This document shows positions 23,687-31,662 of a stretch of DNA of 38,885 nt, one piece after another. The position numbers were made by a program, and so were the translations under genes. Each line of letters opens with the position of its first letter. The stretch's first letter is position 1. The stretch is from Clostridia bacterium (GTDB lineage: Bacteria; Bacillota; Clostridia; Oscillospirales; CAG-272): contig JAFTKO010000012.1 in NCBI GenBank assembly GCA_017453205.1, positions 134,530 through 173,414 of the forward strand, read 5' to 3'. Under the pieces are notes generated by a model. The model ran no database searches, was not told the origin of the DNA, and worked only from the letters and a program-made list of their open reading frames with translations.

Positions 23687-25084
23687 TTAAAAATGCAGGA
23701 TATTGGATGCAATGGTGAAATAGATGATGAGGACAACGGTGTCAACGATGGTAGTGATAAAGGGGCTTGCCATGACGGCGGGATCGAGCCCGATGCGCTT
23801 GGCGCCGATGGGGAGGAGTGTTCCCACGATCTTGGCAACGATGATGGCACAAAAAACGGTGATACAAATGATGGCGGCGATGAGCAGATTATTTTGCACG
23901 TCGCCGTTTTCCAGTACTGTGAGACGTTGGAAACGGAAATCGATGACCATGACCTTGATAAAGGTCGCGGCGGCAAGCGTCAGACCACAAATGGCGGCAA
24001 CGCGGATCTCTTTCCACAGTACGCGCAAAACGTCGCGCAGCTCAATTTCGCCAAGCGACAGACCGCGGATAATGGTGACCGACGACTGTCCGCCCGCGTT
24101 TCCACCCGTGTCCATGAGCATTGGGAAGAACACGGTAAGGATGGCATAGGTGCCGATGGCGCTCTCATAATGCGTAATGATGGCACCGGTAAAGGTTGCG
24201 GAGATCATCAAAAGCAGGAGCCACGGGATACGCTTTTTGTAGGTTTCCCAAACACTTGTCCTCATATAGGGCTTGTCGGTTGGCAGGATTGCCGCCATTT
24301 TTTCAATGTCCTCGGTTGCCTCGGTCTCCAAGACGTCTAATGCGTCATCGACGGTAACAAGACCGACAAGGCGCTTTTCCTTATCCACAATCGGTAAGGC
24401 GAGGATGTCGTAATGCGAAATGGTGTTGGCGACTTCCTCTCGGTCATCGTGTGTATAGCCAAATATGACATCTTCGTTCATAATGTCGCCGATCTTTGTC
24501 AGCGGATCGGCGAACAAGAGCGATTTGAGCGGGACCACCCCCGTCAGTACACGTGCCGTGTCGGTGACATAGGCGACGTAGACGGTCTCCTTGTCCAATC
24601 CGTGTTGGCGAATGTGTTCAATTGCCGTTTGACAGGTCATTTCGCTTTTGAGGTCAATAAACTCACTGGTCATCACGCTCCCGGCGCTGTCCTCGGGATA
24701 GGCAAGAAAGCGGTTGATCTCGGCGCGGGTTTCGGGCGTGGCGCTTTTCATAATGCGTTTGACAATGCCCGCAGGCATTTCCTCGAGCATATCCACCGCG
24801 TCGTCCACAAACAGGTCGTCGAGCATGGAGCCAATCTCACGGTCGGTCATCCCTTCGATGATGACCGACTGCTGTTCGGGCTCCATTTCGGCAAAGACTT
24901 CGGCGGCGGTGTCCTTTTTCAGCAAGCGGAATACCATGGGCAGACGCTCACACGGAAGCTCGGATAAAAACTCTGCGGCGTCTACGGGGTTCCACTCGTC
25001 GATACGTCGCATGAACGCGGGATACTGCCGCAGCTCCAACAGGTCAAGCAGCTCCCGTGCTTCGGTTTGTTTGGTTTCGTTCAT
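23687..25084 (-). CDS. mgtE: Magnesium transporter MgtE
   Basis: A 465-residue Mg2+ channel/transporter. The cytoplasmic N domain (about 1-125, LLKKDTAAEVFAEMEPEQQ) is followed by two CBS domains (about 130-250, with LPIVDKEKRLVGLVTVDDAL), a plug helix, and five membrane segments. The ion-selective segment reads FFPMLMDTGGNAGGQSS, as expected. In this family Mg2+ bound to the N and CBS domains closes the pore. GGAGG lies six bases before the ATG at 25084; a longer frame upstream overlaps that site. It is 24 bp behind the phosphohexomutase gene and thus co-transcribed. No M-box leader is present. Confidence 0.95.
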   Translation of the reverse strand: MNETKQTEARELLDLLELRQYPAFMRRIDEWNPVDAAEFLSELPCERLPMVFRLLKKDTAAEVFAEMEPEQQSVIIEGMTDREIGSMLDDLFVDDAVDMLEEMPAGIVKRIMKSATPETRAEINRFLAYPEDSAGSVMTSEFIDLKSEMTCQTAIEHIRQHGLDKETVYVAYVTDTARVLTGVVPLKSLLFADPLTKIGDIMNEDVIFGYTHDDREEVANTISHYDILALPIVDKEKRLVGLVTVDDALDVLETEATEDIEKMAAILPTDKPYMRTSVWETYKKRIPWLLLLMISATFTGAIITHYESAIGTYAILTVFFPMLMDTGGNAGGQSSVTIIRGLSLGEIELRDVLRVLWKEIRVAAICGLTLAAATFIKVMVIDFRFQRLTVLENGDVQNNLLIAAIICITVFCAIIVAKIVGTLLPIGAKRIGLDPAVMASPFITTIVDTVVLIIYFTIASNILHF

Positions 25085-25108
25085 GTCGTACCTCCTTTGA
25101 GGGTTCAA

Positions 25109-26827
25109 TTATTTCGACAATTGATCCAACGTTTCTTGATAAGCCTTTACCTTTGCTTCGGCATCGGCACGGTCGTTGGCTTCGAGCATATAGTAGAACT
25201 TGATCTTCGGCTCGGTTCCCGAGGGACGCGCCACAATCACGTCGCCGTTTTGGAGACGGTAGTACAATACGTTTGCGCGGGGCAGTCCCGTGGAGGTAAC
25301 CTTGCCGTTTTCGGTAAAGGTCTCCTTGAGATAGTCGCCCACAAGCGCCACGGGCTCATTTCCGAACGCCTTGGGGGGATTGTTGCGCAAAGAGTCCATC
25401 AGCGCCGCCATGCGTGCCGCGCCGTCAAGTCCCTCCATGTAGATCTCCACATTGGTCTCATAGCAGAAGCCGTATTTTTGGAAGAGCGCCGCAAGTGCAT
25501 CGGAGAGCGTCATGCCTTTTGCCTTGTAGAACGCGGTCATCTCACAGATCAGCATCGAGGCGACCACGGCGTCCTTGTCACGTGCGTAGGTACCCTTGAG
25601 ATAACCGTAGCTTTCCTCAAAACCAAACAGGAAGGAGCCGTCACCCGTCTTTTCGTAGTTCTTGATGACCTCGCCGATAAACTTAAAGCCGGTGAGCACA
25701 TTGTGCATCTTGACGCCGTTGGCGGCGCAGATCTTTGCGGCGAGCTCACTGGTGACAATGCTCTTGACTACATAGGGGTTCTTCGGCATGGTGCCTGTCT
25801 CGTTGTAGGCTGTGATGATATAATCCACAAGCAGTGCACCCATTTGGTTACCTGTGATGGTGGTAAAGGAACCGTCGGGAGTACGCGTCATGACACCCAC
25901 GCGGTCGGCATCGGGATCGGTGGCAACGACAAGATCGGAACCGACCTTGTTTGCAATTTCAATGCCAAGCTTGAATACGTCGGGGTACTCGGGGTTCGGC
26001 TTTTTGACCGTGGGGAAATGACCGTCAATGACCATTTGTTCGTCCACGGTGTAAAGCTTTTTCAGTCCGATACGTCGCATGATCTCGGGAACGAGCTTGT
26101 GGCCTGTACCGTGCAAAGGCGTGTAAACGATCGAGAGATCGTCGGCAACCGCTTTGACCGCATTGGGATTGACTGCCTGCGCTTGCACATTGGCAAGATA
26201 TTTTTCGTCGATCTCGGCACCGATCATGGTGACAGTGCCCTGTGCCAATGCGTCCTTGAGCTCCATGGTTTTTACATCACGGAAGATATCCAGCGCGTTG
26301 ATCTCGGCGGATACGGTATCGGCATGCTCGGGGGGGAGCTGAGCGCCGTCCTCCCAGTAAGCCTTGTATCCGTTGTATTCCTTGGGGTTGTGCGACGCGG
26401 TGATATTGATGCCCGCCACGCAGTGCAATTCACGCAGAGCAAACGAGAGCTCGGGGGTGGGACGGAGTGCGTCAAACAGGTAAACGCGAATGCCGTTGGC
26501 GGCAAGCACGCAAGCCGCAGTCTCGGCAAAGAGCTGAGAGTTGAGACGGCAGTCATAAGCAACCGCAACGCCGTCAGCGGCTCTGTCTTCTTTTAAGATC
26601 AGATTGGCAAGTCCCTGTGTTGCATGTGCCACGGTGTGACGGTTCATTGCGTTCATACCGGTTTTCATGGTCCCGCGCAAGCCTGCTGTACCAAACGAAA
26701 GCCCCGCGGTAAACCGAAGCTCAATCTCATTTTTGTCATTTTGAATGGCAATCAGCTCGGCTTTTTCCTCTGCGGAAAGTGCGTCGGAACGGACCCATTT
26801 TTCGTAGTTTTCAAGATAGTTGCTCAT
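25109..26827 (-). CDS. Phosphoglucomutase/phosphomannomutase (alpha-D-phosphohexomutase)
   Basis: A 572-residue enzyme that interconverts sugar 1- and 6-phosphates, feeding glycogen and wall-sugar synthesis. The catalytic phosphoserine is S145 in TASHNPKEYNGYK; the metal loop is DPDADR (304-309). The sugar-binding FGFEESYGYL and phosphate-binding RPSGTEPKIKFY follow. Length and order match the PgcA-type long form; glucose is the likely preferred substrate, but mannose cannot be excluded. AAGGAG precedes the ATG. A candidate promoter lies just upstream, within the end of the TSCPD gene. Confidence 0.94.
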   Translation of the reverse strand: MSNYLENYEKWVRSDALSAEEKAELIAIQNDKNEIELRFTAGLSFGTAGLRGTMKTGMNAMNRHTVAHATQGLANLILKEDRAADGVAVAYDCRLNSQLFAETAACVLAANGIRVYLFDALRPTPELSFALRELHCVAGINITASHNPKEYNGYKAYWEDGAQLPPEHADTVSAEINALDIFRDVKTMELKDALAQGTVTMIGAEIDEKYLANVQAQAVNPNAVKAVADDLSIVYTPLHGTGHKLVPEIMRRIGLKKLYTVDEQMVIDGHFPTVKKPNPEYPDVFKLGIEIANKVGSDLVVATDPDADRVGVMTRTPDGSFTTITGNQMGALLVDYIITAYNETGTMPKNPYVVKSIVTSELAAKICAANGVKMHNVLTGFKFIGEVIKNYEKTGDGSFLFGFEESYGYLKGTYARDKDAVVASMLICEMTAFYKAKGMTLSDALAALFQKYGFCYETNVEIYMEGLDGAARMAALMDSLRNNPPKAFGNEPVALVGDYLKETFTENGKVTSTGLPRANVLYYRLQNGDVIVARPSGTEPKIKFYYMLEANDRADAEAKVKAYQETLDQLSK

Positions 26828-26845
26828 GTTGTTGTCTCCTTAAAT

Positions 26846-26874
26846 GTTATATGAATAAATATATGATATGTTAA
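26846..26874 (-). promoter_or_regulatory. Candidate promoter of the phosphohexomutase and mgtE genes
   Basis: On the minus strand TTAACA (26869-26874, overlapping the TSCPD stop codon) and TATAAC (26846-26851) are 17 bp apart, close to the next ATG. It may add to readthrough from upstream. Confidence 0.5.
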
Positions 26875-27125
26875 TTTTTCGCAAGATATTCACGCAAAGC
26901 GGCAGATAATTGATCGGGGCAAGAGGTGGATTTCAAGCCGCAACGAATGCCGGACAGACGTTCGATTGCTTCCTCTACGCGCATGCCCCGGATCAGCGCG
27001 GCTACACCTTGGGTGTTTCCGGCACAGCCGCCGTGAAATTGCACGCTTTGGATGACGCCGTCCTCGATCTCCACGTCAATGGAGCGCGAACAAACGCCCT
27101 TGGTTTGATAATGAAAACGATCCAT
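26871..27125 (-). CDS. TSCPD-domain protein
   Basis: An 84-residue protein of the family (TIGR03905) defined by its C-terminal TSCPD motif, here STSCPDQLSAALREYL. It has five cysteines, three in the patterns HGGCAGN, RCGL and TSCPD; these could bind metal. Related domains end some adenosylcobalamin-dependent ribonucleotide reductases, but small free-standing members have no known role. AAAGGA precedes the ATG. It lies 23 bp after the prephenate-dehydratase-like gene. Confidence 0.88.
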   Translation of the reverse strand: MDRFHYQTKGVCSRSIDVEIEDGVIQSVQFHGGCAGNTQGVAALIRGMRVEEAIERLSGIRCGLKSTSCPDQLSAALREYLAKN

Positions 27126-27148
27126 TTTTGGGTTCCTTTCTGTGTCAA

Positions 27149-28099
27149 TTATTTTTCTTTGAGATGCAGATAAATACCAACGGGCTCGTAATGAGGCGCT
27201 TCCATGGCAAGGTAAAGCAGAAACGCCGCAAAGTCACCGCCTGCGGTGCAAAAAGTAAAGTGCACGGTGGGCAGTGCGCCGCTGTCTGTTTGCTGTGTCC
27301 GCGAGTCAAGGCGGCAAGGCTGTAAACCGCAACACTGCGCGGCAGCCAAAAGCTCAGCGGTGCTCGGCTCCTCGGAGAGTGGTGCCGTGAACTCAAAAAA
27401 GAGCTCCTTGTCATCAAACGATACGGGTGGGACGAGATTGCGCCGCAGGAGCGCAAAGCGCGTGACACGGCTGCCGTCGGTGGTGGGAATGTCGCAGGTC
27501 ATGGCGATCTTGAGCTCATAACGGTCGATCAAGCGGGTAAAACCGGTCAACGGTCCCTCGGCGGAATTTTCCAAAGGCAAAATACAAAACTCACAGTTGC
27601 CGTTGTAGACCTCCTCGCACACCGCGGGAAAGCTGTTGGCATAGACCGCGCGGGGGAGGGGAATAGATTCTGCAAAGCGCAGATAGGCGCTGTCGGCATA
27701 GCCGTTTCGTTGATAAACAATACGGTTGCGCGCCTCGTCGGCGATTTCCTCCTGATCGGAGAAGAAGAGCTCCGGTGTCAGCACTTTCCCGTTGCTTAAC
27801 TGTCGACCGATCTCCTTGCACAGCAACACGCTTTTCCAAACCGCGTGTACGCTTTGAAGGTGACCGAGCATTTCGGCGTTTTGTTGGAGCGGAGATGCGG
27901 CAAAGCGTGGCGGGCGGTGGTCGGGGAGTGAGGCGATCAGCTCGTGCATATCTCCGTTGCCCGTGCCCGCGGCGATCTCTGTTGCCAATTCGCGCAGATG
28001 CGCCATTTCCTGCTCGAAAACAATGCTTTGCCGCACGGCGGTTTCCCGCAGATTTGCGGTAATGACCTCCTCGGGCGAGTAGGAACGAAATTCCTTCAT
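27149..28099 (-). CDS. Prephenate-dehydratase-like protein
   Basis: The 316-residue protein has a helical N-terminal part (1-120) that I do not recognise, perhaps a diverged chorismate-mutase-like region. A prephenate-dehydratase domain comes next: IVYQRNGYADSAYLRF, FCILPLENSAEGPLTGF, and RVTRFALLRRN, which keeps the conserved Thr-Arg-Phe triad. A final ACT-like portion starts at ELFFEF. True dehydratases make phenylpyruvate for Phe synthesis. Divergence in the N-terminal strand motifs and the absence of aromatic genes nearby leave the reaction uncertain. Its ATG is one base after the htpG stop, so the two are co-translated. Confidence 0.6.
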   Translation of the reverse strand: MKEFRSYSPEEVITANLRETAVRQSIVFEQEMAHLRELATEIAAGTGNGDMHELIASLPDHRPPRFAASPLQQNAEMLGHLQSVHAVWKSVLLCKEIGRQLSNGKVLTPELFFSDQEEIADEARNRIVYQRNGYADSAYLRFAESIPLPRAVYANSFPAVCEEVYNGNCEFCILPLENSAEGPLTGFTRLIDRYELKIAMTCDIPTTDGSRVTRFALLRRNLVPPVSFDDKELFFEFTAPLSEEPSTAELLAAAQCCGLQPCRLDSRTQQTDSGALPTVHFTFCTAGGDFAAFLLYLAMEAPHYEPVGIYLHLKEK

Positions 28100-28100
28100 G

Positions 28101-29960
28101 TCAGATCAAATCGAGGACAGAATAGCTGTCGGCAAGGAATTTTTGCAATTCCTCGGCGGTCAGCTTGCGTTGCGACAGGAGTGCCAGCTCGTAAAGGTAT
28201 GCGGCGGTCTTTTCCTGCTTTTCGTCATCCAGCGTACCGAGCTTGGCAATCAAGGGAGATGCCGTATTGACGGTCAGCGTTGCCTCGGTAGGGAAGGAAC
28301 TCATACCCATGTTCATGCCGCTCATGGCGTACATTTTCATCATTTCCTCCATACGGCGGGATTCCTCGGAGATTGTCAGCAACACGGGAACGCTTTCATC
28401 CTTGAGGGCGCTGAACGATACCTTGAGCTTTTCATTCCCCGAGACCTTTACAAAGAGCTCGGAGAGTGCTTTGTCCTCCACGGCGGTTTCATCGCTCTTG
28501 AGCGCACCTGCCACGTCGGCGTCAATGCGGACGTACTTGACATCGGAGTTGTAGGACTCGATCATCGACAGGAATTGGGTATGAAGCTGTTTCTCAAAGA
28601 CCGCTACCGCAATGTTCTGTGCTTCAAACATGGAGATATATTGTGCTTGCGCGGCTTTGTCGGAGGTGTAGTAAACGATATTTTCATGCTTTTCCTTGGC
28701 GGCTTCCAGGTAGTCGGCGGTAGTGACAAACTTTCCGTCGGTAAGCTCGATCAAAAGCGAGTCCTTCACACGGTCATAGAATTTGCGATCACGCATGCAA
28801 GCGTACTCCACAAAGGTGCGGATATCGTTCCAAACCTTTTCATATTCCTCACGTGCGGTATTGCACAGACTGTTCAGCTTGTCAGCGACCTTTTTGACGA
28901 TGTGTGCCGAGACCTTTGCCACGTAGGTGTTGTTTTGCAGATAGCTGCGCGAGACATTCAGCGGCAGCTCGGGGCAGTCAAGCACCCCTTTGAGCATCAA
29001 CAGATACTCGGGAATGACCTCTTTGATATTATCGGCGACAAAAACTTGATTGTAGTAGAGCTTGACCTGTCCTTCGATGGACTCATACTCGTTTGTGATC
29101 TTGGGGAAGTAGAGGATGCCGCGGAAATTGAGCGGATAATCGGCATTGACATGGATCCAAAACAGCGGCTCTCGCCAATCGTGAAAGACCTTACGGTAAA
29201 ACTCCTTGTATTCTTCCGGGGTACAGTCGGAGGGATTTTTGAGCCAAAGCGGTGTGGTATCGTTGATCGGCTTGGGGGGCTCGGGTTCCTTTTCGTCCTT
29301 CGTATCTTCTTTCTTTTCTTCCTCATCGCCCTCGGCGGTAAAGTAGATCTCTACGGGCATAAAGGCGCAGTATTTGTCAAGGATCTCTTCGATCTTGTAT
29401 TTTTCGAGATACGCGTTTTCCTCATCCGAAATATGCATGATCACGGTGGTGCCGTGACTTTCCCTTTCCCCCTCGGCTGTTTCGTAGTTGCCGTCGGTGT
29501 TGCAGGTCCAATGCACGGCGGGGGCGTCGGTGTAGGACTTGGTGATCAGCTCCACGGTATCGCTGACCATGAAAGAGGAATAAAAGCCGAGACCGAAGTG
29601 ACCGATGATGCCGTTGTTTTTGTTTTCGCCCTCGTATTTTTCAACAAATTCGAGTGCACCCGAAAGCGCGATCTGGCAGATATAGCGATCCAGCTCTTCG
29701 GCGGTCATACCGATACCGTTATCCGAAACGGTCAGTGTTTTTGCGGCTTTGTCAAGTATGACGTCAATACGGTAGGTCTCGCCGCCGTCATCGTATTGTC
29801 CGAGAGAGGCAAGACGCTTGAGCTTGGTCACTGCATCGGACGCGTTGGAGACGATCTCACGCAAAAAGATATCCTTTTCGGAATAAAGCCATTTTTTAAT
29901 GACGGGGAAAATGTGCTCGGTTTGTACCGAGATCCCGCCTTTTTTGAATGTGTTTTCCAT
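28101..29960 (-). CDS. htpG: Molecular chaperone HtpG (Hsp90)
   Basis: A 619-residue ATP-dependent chaperone. The N-terminal GHKL ATPase has FLREIVSNASDAVTKL (the catalytic Glu and Asn), the ATP-lid region VSDNGIGMTAEELDRY and GHFGLGFYSSFMV. The middle and dimerisation domains follow. An acidic/Lys linker, EEEKKEDTKDEKEPEPP, lies at about 213-230, longer than in E. coli HtpG. AAGGAGG stands 11 bases before the ATG. No CIRCE or CtsR operator is evident upstream. It sits 74 bp downstream of a membrane-protein gene on the same strand. Confidence 0.95.
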   Translation of the reverse strand: MENTFKKGGISVQTEHIFPVIKKWLYSEKDIFLREIVSNASDAVTKLKRLASLGQYDDGGETYRIDVILDKAAKTLTVSDNGIGMTAEELDRYICQIALSGALEFVEKYEGENKNNGIIGHFGLGFYSSFMVSDTVELITKSYTDAPAVHWTCNTDGNYETAEGERESHGTTVIMHISDEENAYLEKYKIEEILDKYCAFMPVEIYFTAEGDEEEKKEDTKDEKEPEPPKPINDTTPLWLKNPSDCTPEEYKEFYRKVFHDWREPLFWIHVNADYPLNFRGILYFPKITNEYESIEGQVKLYYNQVFVADNIKEVIPEYLLMLKGVLDCPELPLNVSRSYLQNNTYVAKVSAHIVKKVADKLNSLCNTAREEYEKVWNDIRTFVEYACMRDRKFYDRVKDSLLIELTDGKFVTTADYLEAAKEKHENIVYYTSDKAAQAQYISMFEAQNIAVAVFEKQLHTQFLSMIESYNSDVKYVRIDADVAGALKSDETAVEDKALSELFVKVSGNEKLKVSFSALKDESVPVLLTISEESRRMEEMMKMYAMSGMNMGMSSFPTEATLTVNTASPLIAKLGTLDDEKQEKTAAYLYELALLSQRKLTAEELQKFLADSYSVLDLI

Positions 29961-30034
29961 GGTTTATGGACCTCCTTGGTTTTTATATGGGTAAGATAAA
30001 AATAAAAATGAGCAAAATAATGGGTGTCGGTTGA

Positions 30035-31639
30035 TTACACTTCTTTGTCGGGCTCTTCGTCCTCGACGATGTTGGGTTCTTGTGCTTTCGGTTCCGTAGC
30101 GGTCATTTCCGAGACGGATCCCTCGATCGCTTCTTCCAAGCTTTCCTCGGTGCTATCTGCCGATGCCTCTTCCTCGACGATCTCCGCTTGCATGGCTTCT
30201 TCCGCCTTGGCGGCAAGGGTTGCTTTTTCGGCGGCAAACGCGGCAAGCGCATCTTCGGAGGTATCGGTAAACAGGTTGTACTTGTGTGCCAAAGCGTAGG
30301 TGTCAAGGCGGAAATGTTCAAACGCGGTTAGGTCTCCGCCGCCTCCCTCGGGGATTGCTTGCTTGCGCATGGCTTTCTTTTTTTGACGGCGTTCAAACAC
30401 GGTGCCCTCGTTTGCAGCTTCCGCAACGGTTCGTTCGGCGGAAAGATAGCTGTCTGTGTCGGTGGGAAGCCCTTTATTACGCAAGCGTTTATCCAACCAC
30501 GCGCTTGTCAGCTCCAAAACGGTTGCAAACAGCGGCACGCCAAGCACCATGCCCGCCAAGCCCCACAGGGTTCCCATGGTGGTGATGGCGATGATGACGC
30601 ACAGCGAGCTGACGCCCGTGTTTTCACCCAGTACCTTGGGGGCGAGGATGTTGCCGTCGATTTGTTGGATCACAAGAATGCAAAGTACAAAGGGGATGAC
30701 CTTGTCGGGCTCGGTCAAAAGAATGATGACCGCCGATGGGATCACACCGATAAACGGACCGATGACAGGGACGATGTCGGTGATAGCCACGATTGCGGCA
30801 ATGAGGATGGCGTAGGGAACGCCAAACAGCGAAATGGCGATATAGACCAAAACTCCGACAATCGACGAGTCGAGAATTTTGCCCTTGAGAAAGCCGCCAA
30901 AGGATTTGTCGGCGGTGGTACAGATATTGGTGATGTGGTCATTGACCTTATCGCTGAAGAGGGCGCGGCGCAGACGCATAACCTGTGCGTAGCGTTTTTC
31001 CTTGGTGTTTAGAAAATAGAGCGAGATAAAGATGCCGAAGATGGTGTCGGTGATCAGAGACACCACGTTGCTTGCCAGTGAGACCACGGTTCCGATGGTG
31101 TTGATATTGATCAGACCGAGCAAAGTCTCGGAGTTGAGGTGGAGTGAGTTCAGCAAATCCGTAAAGCTGTTTTTGACGGTTTCCGGATTGATGGGCGGGA
31201 TCATTCCCACACCGTTCTCTTTTTTGGGCAATTGCTCGTTGAGCCATGTAACAATGTCGTTGGCATCTCTCAAGGTCCTGTCAATGTGAAGGTCAAATTC
31301 CTTGATAAAGTTTGTGATGCTGTCCACCAATTGCGGTACAATGAGCAGGAGCAATAGGGCAAAGATCAAAAACAGTGTCAAGTAGGTAAAGATCAATGAA
31401 ATACAACGGCGTAAAGGGTTGGGTTGTATTTTGTAAAACAGCTTGCGCTCAAAAAAACGGAAAAAGGGGTTGAGCAGATAGGCGAGCACAAGACCGATCA
31501 GCACGGGACGGAGCAGATACATGGCTTTTCGGAGCCAATCATTGAATTGACCGAGGTTCGTGACAAAAAGGATCAGCAAAAAGACGGCAAGATAGACCGC
31601 GGATGCAAGCAGAAAGCGTTTTTTGTTTTGTGTTTCCAT
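30035..31639 (-). CDS. AI-2E/PerM-family membrane protein (copy 1, with long tail)
   Basis: A 534-residue polytopic protein of the AI-2E transporter family, which includes TqsA and Na+/H+ antiporter-like members; the cargo here is unknown. Paired helices at the N-terminus, a long soluble segment (about 110-185), then the conserved SFGGFLKGKILDSSIVGVL and ITDIVPVIGPFIGVIPSA and VIQQIDGNILAPKVLG. After about residue 390 is a charged cytoplasmic tail of some 145 residues, ending in a Glu-rich stretch. AGGGAG precedes the ATG. It is a close paralogue of the gene 23 bp upstream. Confidence 0.88.
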   Translation of the reverse strand: METQNKKRFLLASAVYLAVFLLILFVTNLGQFNDWLRKAMYLLRPVLIGLVLAYLLNPFFRFFERKLFYKIQPNPLRRCISLIFTYLTLFLIFALLLLLIVPQLVDSITNFIKEFDLHIDRTLRDANDIVTWLNEQLPKKENGVGMIPPINPETVKNSFTDLLNSLHLNSETLLGLININTIGTVVSLASNVVSLITDTIFGIFISLYFLNTKEKRYAQVMRLRRALFSDKVNDHITNICTTADKSFGGFLKGKILDSSIVGVLVYIAISLFGVPYAILIAAIVAITDIVPVIGPFIGVIPSAVIILLTEPDKVIPFVLCILVIQQIDGNILAPKVLGENTGVSSLCVIIAITTMGTLWGLAGMVLGVPLFATVLELTSAWLDKRLRNKGLPTDTDSYLSAERTVAEAANEGTVFERRQKKKAMRKQAIPEGGGGDLTAFEHFRLDTYALAHKYNLFTDTSEDALAAFAAEKATLAAKAEEAMQAEIVEEEASADSTEESLEEAIEGSVSEMTATEPKAQEPNIVEDEEPDKEV

Positions 31640-31662
31640 TGGCGTTTTCTCCCTTCTGTCCT

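Noticed and set aside
23512-23718. A 68-codon open frame across the perfect palindrome
   Set aside because: It reads through both arms of the hairpin, has no properly spaced ribosome site and overlaps the end of mgtE.
25067-26596. A 509-codon open frame on the plus strand
   Set aside because: Shadow of the phosphohexomutase gene; no family features and a His/Gly-rich composition typical of antisense frames.
28098-29999. A 633-codon open frame on the plus strand
   Set aside because: Shadow of htpG; no recognisable motif.
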